A stretch of 50,851 nucleotides of DNA from Acidobacteriota bacterium (GCA_003224855.1 QHZY01000043.1:1-50851); one strand, 5' to 3'; shown: positions 1 to 8,601, numbered from the stretch's first letter. The notes: generated by a model from the sequence alone, not told the origin. Program-made: numbers and translations.

Positions 1-202
1 TATACCTCGTAAAATTTTGAAAAATAAGGTACTTAGGTTCAAAATCTTGAGCGGTAATAGTTAGCTCGGAAATTTCTACGGAAAAGCAAATCCAAAGAGA
101 CCGGAAAGGGCCAGATGAGGTCGGAAGTTAAAACCGGGCGCACACAACTTAAAGTACTACTTGAAGTGCGTCGGTCGGCTGTTCTGGTAGCATTCTGCAG
201 CA

Positions 203-1678
203 ATGCGAAAACTTGGACTTCTGATCTTATTATGCGCAGGCCTCTTATGCGCAGGCCTCGCCTTCGCCCAGCAATACGATGTCGTTATCGAAAACGGGCG
301 TGTGATGGATCCGGAAACCGGTCTCGACGCAGTCCGCAACGTGGGCATACTGCGCGGGAAGATTTCACGTATAGCCACCGATCATATCTCCGGCGCACGC
401 GTGCTGGATGCCCGAGGGCTGGTTGTGGCTCCCGGGTTCATTGACCTTCACCAGCACGGCCAGGAACTTGAAAGTCAGCGGATGAAGGCGCTCGATGGTG
501 TGACCAGCGCTCTTGAGCTGGAGATCGGAGTGCCCGACGTCGCTGAGTTTCTTAGAACTCAAGAGGGCCACTCGCTCATAAACTACGGCACCGCGGCGAG
601 CCATGCAGCGGCGCGTGTGGCTGCTTTTGGCACGCCGCTTTCGAGTTCAGGTTCGAAGGTTGGTTCGGCAATTCCCGAGATCATACCCAAAAGCGGCGCG
701 GGTACTGATAGCCCAGCGTCCCCCGAACAACTGGTCGCCATCCGGGAACGGTTAGGGCATGAACTAGCTGCCGGCGCGCTCGCCATTGGCATGGGCATTC
801 AGTACACGCCCGGTGCAACCCGGTACGAAGTAATCGAGATGTTCCGGCTGGCTGCGGCTCACAATGTGCCGATTTATACCCACATCCGCAGCGCCGGGCG
901 GGTAGAACCCGGGTCGAGCATCGAATCGGTCAGCGAAGTCATCGGTGCCTCGGCCATCTCCGGCGCAGCGCTGCATGTTGTTCATATCAACAGCAGCTGC
1001 CTGGGCGATTCAGCCGAGTGCCTGGGAATGGTGGCAGGCGCGCGGGCGCGTGGCCTGGATGTCAGCACCGAAGCCTATCCTTATGATGCGGGCATGACCT
1101 CGATCAACTCCGCTTTGTTCAACCCAGGATGGCAGCAGAAGCTGGGCATAGATTATCCGCAGCTGATGCTGCCCGATACCGGAGAAAGCCTGACCAAAGA
1201 ACGCTTCGACGAGTTGCACGCGTCCACCCAGACAAGAACGGTCATCGTCCGGAACAACAACATGCAGATAGTGGACAGCGTAATAAGGAATCCGCTGGTC
1301 ATGATTGCCAGCGACGGCGCTTCCGGGCATCCACGTAATGCCGGGACTTATTCGCGATTCCTCTCCCGCTATGTACGTGAGCAGGGGACTATTACTTTGA
1401 TGGACGCGCTGCGCAAAATCACGTTAATGCCAGCCCAGAGGCTGGAGCGTTCGACCCCCGCAGCGCGCGTGAAAGGCAGATTGCAGGAACAGGCCGATGC
1501 TGACATCGTGGTGTTCAATCCGGCGACCATCGTCGACCACTCCACTTATCAGAAACCGATGGAGCCGAGTACCGGCGTCAGCTATCTGCTGGTGAATGGG
1601 ACTGTGATTGTGAACCAAGGCAAACTGGTGAGCGACGTCTATCCCGGACGCGCCCTTAAAAGAAGTACCGAACCGTAA
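203..1678 (+). CDS. Secreted amidohydrolase, D-aminoacylase-like
   Basis: A 491-residue protein of the amidohydrolase superfamily, closest in pattern to N-acyl-D-amino-acid deacylases, which release D-amino acids from N-acylated forms. A signal peptide (residues 1 to about 22, ending AFA-QQ) predicts export. Visible metal-site motifs are GFIDLHQHG near residue 78, THIRSAGR and LHVVHINSS in the middle, and SDGASGHPRNAGTY near residue 370, the D-aminoacylase-type Asp/His segment. The C-terminal end returns to the small beta domain (ADIVVFNPATIVD). The ATG at 203 is the only start that keeps the whole signal peptide. The gene stands alone, convergent with the molybdenum cofactor operon. The signal peptide contains an exact 15-bp tandem duplication. 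The substrate is not readable from sequence; dihydroorotase or dipeptidase-like activity cannot be excluded. Confidence 0.85.
   Translation: MRKLGLLILLCAGLLCAGLAFAQQYDVVIENGRVMDPETGLDAVRNVGILRGKISRIATDHISGARVLDARGLVVAPGFIDLHQHGQELESQRMKALDGVTSALELEIGVPDVAEFLRTQEGHSLINYGTAASHAAARVAAFGTPLSSSGSKVGSAIPEIIPKSGAGTDSPASPEQLVAIRERLGHELAAGALAIGMGIQYTPGATRYEVIEMFRLAAAHNVPIYTHIRSAGRVEPGSSIESVSEVIGASAISGAALHVVHINSSCLGDSAECLGMVAGARARGLDVSTEAYPYDAGMTSINSALFNPGWQQKLGIDYPQLMLPDTGESLTKERFDELHASTQTRTVIVRNNNMQIVDSVIRNPLVMIASDGASGHPRNAGTYSRFLSRYVREQGTITLMDALRKITLMPAQRLERSTPAARVKGRLQEQADADIVVFNPATIVDHSTYQKPMEPSTGVSYLLVNGTVIVNQGKLVSDVYPGRALKRSTEP
230..259 (+). repeat. Perfect 15-bp tandem duplication in a signal peptide
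   Basis: TTATGCGCAGGCCTC occurs twice back to back at 230-244 and 245-259. It encodes LLCAG twice in the hydrophobic core of the amidohydrolase signal peptide. The unit is five codons, so copy-number change by slippage would keep the frame and change only the length of the hydrophobic stretch. Confidence 0.9.
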
Positions 1679-1708
1679 ACGATTTTTTTCTCGTCACAGT
1701 CCAGGTGG

Positions 1709-1730
1709 GGACAGCCGCCGTCGGCTGTCC
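1709..1730. terminator. Perfect hairpin between convergent genes (terminator or REP-like)
   Basis: GGACAGCCG (1709-1717) and CGGCTGTCC (1722-1730) form a perfect 9-bp stem with a 4-nt loop, halfway between the convergent ends of the amidohydrolase gene (1678) and mog (1755). A second small inverted repeat, GAGC-GAA-GCTC, follows near 1735. No U-tract directly follows on either strand, so it may be a REP-like palindromic unit rather than a classic intrinsic terminator. Confidence 0.55.
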
Positions 1731-1754
1731 AGCGGAGCGAAGCTCGGCTAAGAC

Positions 1755-2246
1755 TCAATGCGCAGTTTTTCCAGCAAGCAACTCCAGTGCGTGCGGAATC
1801 AGATCGATGACCGCTTCCAGAGATTCCACCGCTCCTCGCGGACTTCCAGGGAGGTTGAGCACCAGCGATCTACCGCATACACCGCATACGCCCCTGCTCA
1901 ATGCCGCCAGGGGTGTCTTTTTGATCCCTTGAGCGCGCATTTGCTCGGCAATTCCGTCAAGTAAACGCGAGCACACAGCAGTGGTAGCCTCCGGCGTGAC
2001 GTCGCGTTCTGCGATGCCCGTGCCCCCGGTCGTGACAACCAATTGAGCCTCTTCGACCAGGCGCACTAAAGTCTGTTCAATTGTGGGTTGTTCATCCGCG
2101 ATCACCGGCGATGAAATAATCTCGAAGCCCTGCTGAATCAGGCGATCGCGAACCGCTGGGCCGGATAAATCTTCGCGCTCGCCACGGGCGCATGAATCGC
2201 TGATGGTAATAACGGCGGCGCTGGGCTTAGCTGTCGAGGAGGACAT
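1755..2246 (-). CDS. mog: MogA/MoaB-type molybdopterin adenylyltransferase
   Basis: Member of the MogA/MoaB family, which adenylylates molybdopterin before molybdate insertion by MoeA. The family pattern is clear: SAAVITISDSCARGE at the N-terminus, then the TTGGTGIAERDVTPEA substrate loop, and the C-terminal NLPGSPRGAVESLEA. I chose the ATG at 2244-2246 (MSSSTAKPS, 163 residues). The frame is open to an earlier ATG at 2306, but that would add 20 atypical residues and an 80-bp overlap with the upstream gene. With the chosen start it overlaps the response regulator gene by 20 bp, implying translational coupling. It is last in the operon moeA, moaC, regulator, mog. MogA and MoaB cannot be separated by sequence alone. 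Confidence 0.9.
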   Translation of the reverse strand: MSSSTAKPSAAVITISDSCARGEREDLSGPAVRDRLIQQGFEIISSPVIADEQPTIEQTLVRLVEEAQLVVTTGGTGIAERDVTPEATTAVCSRLLDGIAEQMRAQGIKKTPLAALSRGVCGVCGRSLVLNLPGSPRGAVESLEAVIDLIPHALELLAGKTAH

Positions 2247-3006
2247 CTTCTTCCTCGCTGTGCTCTCCGCCCTGGTCACCGCCTTCGTCACGCTTTGATT
2301 CATCAAGCAGGCGGAGGCCCTCCATCAGAAGGCCTTGCGTATTCAAGGTCGTGCTCTGCTCGGTGGTTTTTCCTTCGAAGTTAAGCTGGAAATTGCCGGC
2401 CGTCCATTGCAGCACTTTGAATACTGCGGCATCGCCCTTCTGGGTTCCGTAGACCGCATGCGTCACCTGGCCCTCCGAAAAGTACACCTCACACTTTTCC
2501 TTTCCGTTGGTGAGTGTGAGAGCGCAGCTTTTGCGTCCCATCTCCAGCGATTGCATCAGATCGATCACATTCATCTGGCTAAGACTGCCGCGCAGCACAC
2601 CATCTGAAGCAGCGCTTTTGGCCATCTTTTCCAGGGCGATTTTGTCGATGATGCGCTTAATACGCTGGGTCGCGTCTTTTAGAAAAAACGGCTTTTCGAC
2701 AAAGTCATCGACCGGCTCGCCGTGCGCGAGTTTTTCCGCAATATCAGCTTTACTGGCGACCAGAATGATGGCGATTCCAGCGGTCCGGGGACGGCTGCGC
2801 AGCTTTTCAATCAGCTGCCGCCCGTCCATGCCCGGCATACGATAGTCGCTGACCAGCAGGTCGGGCGGATCGTCTACCGCTTTCAGTAATGCATCAGCAG
2901 AGTCGTTGGAAGTGGAAACATTGGCCAGCGGTGCTAACGCTCCTCGCAGCATCCCCAGCACCATGGGATTGTCATCTACCAGCAAAACCTTTACGTCGTT
3001 GGCCAC
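2227..3006 (-). CDS. Response regulator with C-terminal PATAN (DUF4388) domain
   Basis: A two-domain signalling protein. Residues 1 to about 120 are a receiver: acidic pair D11/D12, phospho-acceptor D54 in LVSDYRMPGMDG, S85 and K105 (VEKPF). Residues about 135-215 match the PATAN/DUF4388 domain (GVLRGSLSQMNVIDLMQSLE, CEVYFSEGQVTHA, GNFQLNF), an adaptor found in bacterial regulators. The tail is acidic. There is no DNA-binding domain, so it probably acts through protein contacts. The start is GTG, and its G is the last base of the moaC TAG stop (TAGTG, 1-nt overlap), which indicates tight coupling within the molybdenum cofactor operon. Its partner kinase is not in the window. Confidence 0.85.
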   Translation of the reverse strand: MANDVKVLLVDDNPMVLGMLRGALAPLANVSTSNDSADALLKAVDDPPDLLVSDYRMPGMDGRQLIEKLRSRPRTAGIAIILVASKADIAEKLAHGEPVDDFVEKPFFLKDATQRIKRIIDKIALEKMAKSAASDGVLRGSLSQMNVIDLMQSLEMGRKSCALTLTNGKEKCEVYFSEGQVTHAVYGTQKGDAAVFKVLQWTAGNFQLNFEGKTTEQSTTLNTQGLLMEGLRLLDESKRDEGGDQGGEHSEEEDVLLDS

Positions 3007-3500
3007 TAAACCATCTTCTTCCGCGCACGTGAGTAATCGCCGCTTTTTCCGCCGGACTTGCGCTGCAGCATCACGTCCTGGATTTCAATTCCCTTGTCGA
3101 GCGCCTTACACATGTCATAAACCGTGAGCGCGGCCACCGAGGCCGCTACCAGCGCTTCCATTTCGACGCCAGTAGCCGCTGTAGTCTGGACTTTTGAGGT
3201 AATAGCGACGCCATTCTCGCATAGCCGCAGACTGACATCAATGTGAGACAACGGCAATGGGTGACACATCGGAATCAGCTCTGCCGTACGCTTTGCGGCC
3301 ATAATGCCCGCCAGGCGCGCAACTTCGAGTGCATCACCCTTGGGATTCTCGGGCAATGCCGCGAGCACCCGATGGCTCAAACGTACAAAGGCGCTGGCTT
3401 CCGCTTCGCGCCGTGATGAAGGTTTTCCGGAGACGTTCACCATCCTCGCTCGTCCGGAGCCATCGTAATGAGAGAGTTTGCGCCGCACGCGTGCTGTCAT
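3006..3500 (-). CDS. moaC: Cyclic pyranopterin monophosphate synthase MoaC
   Basis: Second step of molybdenum cofactor synthesis: converts 3',8-cyclo-7,8-dihydro-GTP to cyclic pyranopterin monophosphate. The 164-residue length is normal for the family. Diagnostic segments are LSHYDGSGRARMVNVS at the N-terminus, MAAKRTAELIPMCHPLPLSHIDV in the centre, TGVEMEALVAASVAALTVYDM with the conserved Asp, and a lysine-rich C-terminus (LQRKSGGKSG) typical of MoaC. It lies 63 bp downstream of moeA and abuts the PATAN regulator by 1 nt. MoaA, the partner radical-SAM enzyme, is not in the window. Confidence 0.95.
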   Translation of the reverse strand: MTARVRRKLSHYDGSGRARMVNVSGKPSSRREAEASAFVRLSHRVLAALPENPKGDALEVARLAGIMAAKRTAELIPMCHPLPLSHIDVSLRLCENGVAITSKVQTTAATGVEMEALVAASVAALTVYDMCKALDKGIEIQDVMLQRKSGGKSGDYSRARKKMV

Positions 3501-3563
3501 CTTAGCAGCAGAACGTACCCCGCTTTCCAGCCACTACTTTCCCGCCATCGACCTGAGGAGTAA

Positions 3564-4796
3564 TCATCGGAGCATGATGGGAACCCATTCCCCGGCCGCA
3601 ACCCGTTCCTTCTCAGCAGCTACCACGATGAAGCAGTTTGCCCGGGCGGTTGCTGCCATATCGCCCGAGCCTTGCCACGGAACCAGCTCAACCCTGGCGT
3701 TCTCGAACTCTCCCGAAAGCATGGCAGGGAGAAAACGCTTGAGGCCGGGCTTGACTTTGATTTCTTTGCCCAATTGCGCGCGCGAAAAGATAAGTTTCTG
3801 CGCCACGCGGCCAGCCAGCGCGTAAATCATTGGCTCGACAAACAGCTGAAAAGTTACCATCGTCGAAACCGGATTGCCCGGCAGTCCAAAAAAGTATTTG
3901 TTGGCCAGGTTGCGGCCGAAAACGATCGGCCTGCCCGGCTGAATCAGCGCACCAGTAAAAAAGAATTTAGTATTGAACTCTGCGAGGACTTGTTCCACCA
4001 GATCGTACTTCCCCATCGAAACTCCGCCGCTGATCAGCAACAGCTGCGATTCGAACCCTTCTTCGATTAACTGCCTGAGCCGTTTTGGTTCATCAGGAGC
4101 AATGGGCAGCATCACGGGATCGCCGCCTGCCGCCCTTACCTGCGCGGCCAGCGAATAAGTGTTGGAGTTGCGAATCTGGTTCGATCCGGGCGGAACGTCG
4201 ACGTCTACCAACTCGTCGCCGGTGGCAAGAACCGCGATTCTTGGTTTGCCGTACACCAGAACGCGACTTCTTCCTGCTGCAGCAGCAAGCGCAAGCGAGG
4301 CCGGATCGAGCTTGGTGTTCGGAGAAAGCAGCCGCTGCCCACGCCTGGCTTCGGCCCCCGCCGGGACGACGTTCTCGCCTGCGGTGATGGGTTTTGTGAT
4401 CAGCACGCTATCCCCGTGCCGCTCGGTGTGCTCGAGCATAAGCACCGCATCTGCCCCACTCGGGACCGGAGCCCCGGTCATGATGGCGGCGGCTGTGCCT
4501 ACCTGTACTTCCACTAACTCCTCCGGCTTCACGCCGGCCCGAATTTCCCCGATTATCCGAAGGCTGGCCGGAAGCTCGGAAAGATCAGAGCTTCGCACCG
4601 CGTATCCATCGCGGGTGGCGCGATCGAACGGAGGAAAATCGCGATCGGCGGCGACCGGCTCGGCCAGCACGCGCCCGTATGCGGCAAGCAGATCCAGCAA
4701 TTCCTTGCCGGTAGCGTGCAAACCTTGGCTGTGGTCCTCTATGATCTTGCGCGCGGCCTCAAAACTGAGCACCAGCGAGCTCTGGGTGGACGCCAT
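3564..4796 (-). CDS. moeA: Molybdopterin molybdenumtransferase MoeA
   Basis: Inserts molybdate into adenylylated molybdopterin, the last step of molybdenum cofactor synthesis. Motifs: FDRATRDGYAVRS near residue 50, TGAPVPSGADAVLMLEH, NSNTYSLAAQV, ISGGVSMGKYDLV and GLPGNPVSTMVTF, in MoeA order, with the beta-barrel C-terminal domain at the end. The ATG at 4794-4796 (MASTQSS) gives 410 residues, the family norm. The frame stays open to 4892, but those residues do not resemble MoeA and would overlap the divergent gene. First gene of the operon moeA-moaC-regulator-mog. The product would serve molybdoenzymes such as MsrP 1.1 kb away. Confidence 0.95.
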   Translation of the reverse strand: MASTQSSLVLSFEAARKIIEDHSQGLHATGKELLDLLAAYGRVLAEPVAADRDFPPFDRATRDGYAVRSSDLSELPASLRIIGEIRAGVKPEELVEVQVGTAAAIMTGAPVPSGADAVLMLEHTERHGDSVLITKPITAGENVVPAGAEARRGQRLLSPNTKLDPASLALAAAAGRSRVLVYGKPRIAVLATGDELVDVDVPPGSNQIRNSNTYSLAAQVRAAGGDPVMLPIAPDEPKRLRQLIEEGFESQLLLISGGVSMGKYDLVEQVLAEFNTKFFFTGALIQPGRPIVFGRNLANKYFFGLPGNPVSTMVTFQLFVEPMIYALAGRVAQKLIFSRAQLGKEIKVKPGLKRFLPAMLSGEFENARVELVPWQGSGDMAATARANCFIVVAAEKERVAAGEWVPIMLR

Positions 4797-4925
4797 GCCG
4801 AAGATGATACGACAGCCAAAGCTCCGCGCCCGGTTTAGTGCCTCTGCTGGTACATGCCCTTTGTTGATATTGAGACTGCCTGCTGCTTGCACGAGAATCG
4901 AAACACGGCACGCGAGGAGATTTGT

Positions 4926-5393
4926 TTGCTACAGAAGGCTTTAGTTCTTGCGGCTTTGTGGCTGTCCTGCAGCGCCATGGGGGCCTGCAAAGATATCGCG
5001 CTGATCGCTAATAAGAGTAACCCTGTTAAAAATGTTCCTTTGGCTGATCTGCTGAAAATCTGTAAAGGACAGACCAGCCGTTGGCCCGATGGGAAGCCAG
5101 TCACGCTTATAATCCGCAATCCAGGCTCGCAGGAGATGCGACTGGTGCTCGAGAAGATTTACAGCATGCCCAAGGACGAAGTCGCGTCGCTGATACTTGC
5201 CGCAAACCATGGCCGTGCGAATCATCCCGCAATTATCATCGTGGATTCCGATCAGTCGCTGGTCCAGAGCGTCGAAGCTACCTCCGGAGCTGTCGGACTT
5301 GTCGATGTTTATTCCATCACGGGCGGAATTAATGTTCTGCGTGTTTCCGGCAAACTCCCGCTCGAACCAGGTTACGTGCTGCACGGCAATTAG
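4926..5393 (+). CDS. Small secreted PstS-like periplasmic binding domain protein
   Basis: About 155 residues with a signal peptide (LQKALVLAALWLSCSAMG-A). The mature part resembles short PstS-like (PBP superfamily) domain proteins: IALIANKSNPVKNVPLADLLKICKGQTSRWPDG is the usual opening, where the loading site for phosphate-like ligands would begin. It is about half the length of a true PstS. I chose the TTG at 4926 because GAGGAG (4914-4919) sits six bases upstream and the signal peptide then starts properly; an ATG at 4854 in the same frame would put 24 hydrophilic residues ahead of it. It is divergent from moeA and 30 bp ahead of the PilZ gene. A phosphate role is not proven; it could be a sensory or surface protein. 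Confidence 0.7.
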   Translation: MLQKALVLAALWLSCSAMGACKDIALIANKSNPVKNVPLADLLKICKGQTSRWPDGKPVTLIIRNPGSQEMRLVLEKIYSMPKDEVASLILAANHGRANHPAIIIVDSDQSLVQSVEATSGAVGLVDVYSITGGINVLRVSGKLPLEPGYVLHGN

Positions 5394-5422
5394 AGCGCGT
5401 TGGTTCTGTAAGAAAGGCAAGA

Positions 5423-5782
5423 TTGAACACCAGCACGCCCCAGGGCCAATCCTATCCCGGCAGGAAACGCCGTTTTCCTCGTTACGCAGTTGACCTCCGC
5501 TTGCGCCTGCAGGTCCTTCGTGAGGGTGCCACCGCGTCGTTCTGGGGGCGATCAAGAGAACTTGGCCAGGACGGAATTGGCGGAACATTCACGGGTGAGC
5601 TCTCGCCCGGCGAAGTAGTCAGCATGGAATTCACAGTGCCGCTGGCAGTGCAGCCGATTAAAGTGCGGGCAATCGTTCGCTATCGCAATGGGCTCTATCA
5701 TGGCTTTGAATTCCTTACCCTCAACCAGGAACAGCGCAATATCGTTTGCCGCGCCTGTGAATTCCTGGCCGCGCAAACCTGA
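5423..5782 (+). CDS. PilZ domain protein (putative c-di-GMP receptor)
   Basis: A 119-residue single-domain protein matching PilZ: an Arg-rich entry motif (GRKRRFPRY, residues about 12-20), then strands ending in the second motif region GQDGIGGTF, and YHGFEFLTLNQEQRN at the end, typical of PilZ. The second motif departs from the canonical D/N-x-S-x-x-G (no Ser), so c-di-GMP affinity is uncertain. It starts with TTG at 5423 preceded by AGAAAGG. It follows the PstS-like gene by 29 bp and is probably cotranscribed with it. Confidence 0.8.
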   Translation: MNTSTPQGQSYPGRKRRFPRYAVDLRLRLQVLREGATASFWGRSRELGQDGIGGTFTGELSPGEVVSMEFTVPLAVQPIKVRAIVRYRNGLYHGFEFLTLNQEQRNIVCRACEFLAAQT

Positions 5783-5920
5783 CGTCTGACAAGTCTCTGA
5801 TTGCTATAACTTTAGGCGCACGACCTTTTTGTAACTTCCAGCCTGCGATAAACGTCACATTTCCCGGATAAAGTGAATCCAATCTGTTAGCGCAACCGTA
5901 CGTTTGGCAGGTTCTTACTT

Positions 5921-6880
5921 ATGCTGATAAAAAAGGCTTCCGACATTTCTGCTTCTGAAATCACTCCCAAAGGCCTGTATCTGAACCGGCGGGCGTTCAT
6001 CACTGCTGCTGCGGGTGCCGGCGTTGCTGCAGCGGCAATAGCGGGATTCCGCGAACTCCGGTCACCATCGGAAGTCGCGCATGCCAACGCCAAGATCGAG
6101 AGGCTTCAGAAAAGTTCGTTTTCAACCACGGAGACCATCACGCCTTACAAAGACGTGACCAACTACAACAACTACTACGAATTCTCGACTGACAAGTACG
6201 AACCTGCCGGCCTTGCCAAAAATTTCAAGACTCGCCCCTGGACAGTAAACGTTGAAGGCCTGGTGAAGAAGAAAAAGACCCTGGACGTTGACTCGATCAT
6301 CAAGCTCTCATCCCCGGAAGAAAGAATCTATCGGCATCGTTGCGTCGAGGGGTGGTCGATCGTGGTGCCGTGGGTGGGATTTCCGCTAAGCGAACTGATT
6401 AAACAATGCGAGCCGCTGGGTAACGCCAGGTTTGTTGAGTTCACCACAATCTACGCGCCCAACCAAATGCCCGGACAGAAAATCCCTGTCCTGGACTGGC
6501 CTTATGTCGAAGGTCTGCGGATGGATGAAGCCATGCATCCGCTGGCGTTGTTGTGCTTCGGCATGTACGGCGAAGCTCTTCCCAACCAGGACGGCGCACC
6601 GCTCCGCGTGGTGCTGCCCTGGAAGTACGGGTTCAAGAGCGCCAAGGCAATTGTGAAACTCCGCTTCACCGACCGTCAGCCGGTCAATAGCTGGGGCAAG
6701 TCGGCGCCCAGCGAGTACGGCTTTTACTCAAACGTAAATCCGAATGTAGATCATCCACGCTGGAGTCAGGCCAGCGAACGCCGCTTGGGGGAATTCCGCA
6801 AACGGCCAACCCTCATGTTCAACGGGTACGACCAGGTAGCATCGCTGTATTCGGGAATGGATCTAAAGAAAGACTTCTAG
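5921..6880 (+). CDS. msrP: MsrP, molybdoprotein methionine-sulfoxide reductase
   Basis: Periplasmic catalytic subunit of MsrPQ, which repairs oxidised methionines in envelope proteins. 319 residues. A twin-arginine signal ([10 protein letters not shown], residues about 22-31) fits export of a folded molybdoenzyme. The sulfite-oxidase fold is recognisable through [11 protein letters not shown], the molybdenum-ligating Cys141 in [10 protein letters not shown], then [22 protein letters not shown] and the C-terminal [10 protein letters not shown]. It is followed 69 bp later by msrQ, its usual membrane partner, but that gene is broken. The molybdenum cofactor genes lie just upstream on the other strand. 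Confidence 0.95.
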   Translation: MLIKKASDISASEITPKGLYLNRRAFITAAAGAGVAAAAIAGFRELRSPSEVAHANAKIERLQKSSFSTTETITPYKDVTNYNNYYEFSTDKYEPAGLAKNFKTRPWTVNVEGLVKKKKTLDVDSIIKLSSPEERIYRHRCVEGWSIVVPWVGFPLSELIKQCEPLGNARFVEFTTIYAPNQMPGQKIPVLDWPYVEGLRMDEAMHPLALLCFGMYGEALPNQDGAPLRVVLPWKYGFKSAKAIVKLRFTDRQPVNSWGKSAPSEYGFYSNVNPNVDHPRWSQASERRLGEFRKRPTLMFNGYDQVASLYSGMDLKKDF

Positions 6881-6949
6881 AACTGAGCTGAGTACGTGGT
6901 CAGCCCCGGCTTCGCCGACAAGACCAGAACTTGAATTGGGTAATCGCCT

Positions 6950-7897
6950 ATGGTGCGTTGGTTCAAACCCGTCATCTTTCTTGCCTGTATGGGACCTGTG
7001 TTCCGCCTGGGCTGGAAGGCTTACGCCGGCCTGCTGGGGGCGAATCCGATCGAAGTGATCACCCATTCTACCGGCGATTGGACGCTAATTTTCCTGCTGA
7101 TCACGTTGGCCGTTACGCCTGTGCGTCGAGTCACAGGCCAGATTTGGCTCATCCGATACCGCCGCATGTTTGGCCTGTTCGCGTTCTTTTATGCCTGCCT
7201 GCACTTCACCACCTACATCTGGCTTGACAAGTTTTTCAACGTGCATGAAATGCTGGCTGACATTGCCAAACGTAAGTTCATTACGGTTGGATTCGCCGCC
7301 TTCCTGCTGCTGGTTCCTTTGGCGCTCACCTCAACCTCCGGCTGGATTCGCCGGCTGGGCGGCAAGCGATGGCAGGCGTTGCATCGCCTCATTTACGCCA
7401 GCGCTATCCTGGGCGTATTTCGCCTGGGCGGGTTGATCTTTAATGCTTTCCATCTCGCTTATGCCCACGCTTGCCGGCTTCTTCCTGGCCGCTATCCTGG
7501 CTTCGTCCAAGCTCCGATGCTGTCTTCTCCACTTCAGCAGCCGACGAACAGGACGCGTAACGCTGAGCACAACCTTCCGGCATGCCTCACGCGCGATAGT
7601 GAGTGGAGTGATGGAGACCCCCAGGCGGCGCTGCTGTTCGCGATGATACGCCCAGAAGTCCGGCGCCTTGCCGAAGAATACGCACAATGCCAGCATGCGG
7701 GCATATTCCGCGACTGCCTCTTTCCATACCGCCTTGTACTCGTCATGGTCGAGATAAAAGGCGCCGAACTGTTGGAGGAAGTGCAACCGCTCCGGATTTT
7801 CAAGCATGAACGGCGCCAGGGAGGTAGAAAGCGATTGGGTATGCAGACGCGAGAAGGTCAGGACCTGGTGAACAAAGCCCACATCCCCGTCCTGTAA
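6950..7897 (+). pseudogene. msrQ: MsrQ haem subunit, C-terminus lost at a junction near 7420
   Basis: MsrQ is the inner-membrane b-type cytochrome that passes electrons to MsrP. Residues 1 to about 156 match: HSTGDWTLIFLLITLAVTP, RYRRMFGLFAFFYACLHF with haem-ligand His85, LTSTSGWIRRLGGKRWQALHRLIYASAIL with His145. After ILGV the family expects an I-H-Y-W-W-L-V-type helix carrying another His; here the frame continues FRLGGLIFNAF and then runs on to 7897 antisense to the glycosyltransferase, giving non-homologous sequence. The last transmembrane helix and the third conserved His are missing. Electron delivery to MsrP by this protein is doubtful. Either a real deletion or an assembly join. Confidence 0.8.
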
Positions 7898-8494
7898 AAC
7901 TTCCAGACAAGTCTGGATGTCCATCGCTTGTCGAATGTCGTCAGATCCCTGATAAAACACGGGACGCCGCCGGATCGCGTCGCACCGGATCAGAATTGAA
8001 GACGGATTGCCGAACACATTATGTTTTTCCCGCAGGAACCAGCGTCCGGCATCGCGTCCACGAAAAACAGAATTTGGATAGCGTGCCAGCTGATTGTTAT
8101 CCAGCTTGTTGCCCAGCAGCCGATACGAAGAAACCAGGATGACGGATGGATTGGCAGCAGCTAACTCCACCATGCGAGCGATGCACTCCGGGAAAATCCA
8201 ATCGTCAGCATGGATGACTTTGCAATATTGGCTTCGTGGAGAGATTTGCAGCAACGCATAGTTCCAGCTCTCAGGAGCTCGCAATAGCTGTGGAGTGTGA
8301 GCAAGCCTAATTCGCGAATCCCGCTGTGCATAAGCAGCAGCAATGGCCGCCGACTCGTCAGTGCTGCGATTATCCACAATGACGTATTCCCAGTTCTGGT
8401 AGGTCTGGCCTAATACACTTTCAATGCATTCTGCCAGGAAACTGGCGCCGTTGTGGACCGGGGTGATGACGCTTACGAACTGCTCTTGAGGCAT
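7331..8494 (-). CDS. Family 2 glycosyltransferase
   Basis: GT-A fold glycosyltransferase (family 2), likely adding a sugar to an exported polysaccharide or lipid carrier. N-terminal nucleotide-sugar domain: VSVITPVHNGASFLAECIESVLGQTYQNWEYVIVDNRSTDES (residues about 7-48) and the metal-binding DXD-like HADDW near residue 95. FRGRDAGRWFLREKHNVFGNPSS and the following segment match the acceptor side. It starts 107 bp from the divergent flippase gene. The last 35 or so codons (7331 to about 7430) are antisense to msrQ and unlike the rest, so the natural C-terminus was probably lost at the same junction that broke msrQ. Confidence 0.85.
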   Translation of the reverse strand: MPQEQFVSVITPVHNGASFLAECIESVLGQTYQNWEYVIVDNRSTDESAAIAAAYAQRDSRIRLAHTPQLLRAPESWNYALLQISPRSQYCKVIHADDWIFPECIARMVELAAANPSVILVSSYRLLGNKLDNNQLARYPNSVFRGRDAGRWFLREKHNVFGNPSSILIRCDAIRRRPVFYQGSDDIRQAMDIQTCLEVLQDGDVGFVHQVLTFSRLHTQSLSTSLAPFMLENPERLHFLQQFGAFYLDHDEYKAVWKEAVAEYARMLALCVFFGKAPDFWAYHREQQRRLGVSITPLTIAREACRKVVLSVTRPVRRLLKWRRQHRSLDEARIAARKKPASVGISEMESIKDQPAQAKYAQDSAGVNEAMQRLPSLAAQPANPAGG

Positions 8495-8601
8495 ACCCTT
8501 CTGCCGAGATTAGCTAAAGGCACATAGTGAACTGTTCAGGCCCTTGATTATGATAAGGGTTTCACGTTGCTGCTTCGCTCAAATTCTGGCAGCTTACCCT
8601 T

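Noticed and set aside
1-202. AT-rich left edge before the amidohydrolase gene
   Set aside because: No gene, RNA or convincing promoter pattern could be supported.
4159-4944. Long plus-strand ORF (261 codons) opposite moeA
   Set aside because: Lies wholly antisense to the clear MoeA gene; composition is that of a shadow frame, with no domain or plausible start.
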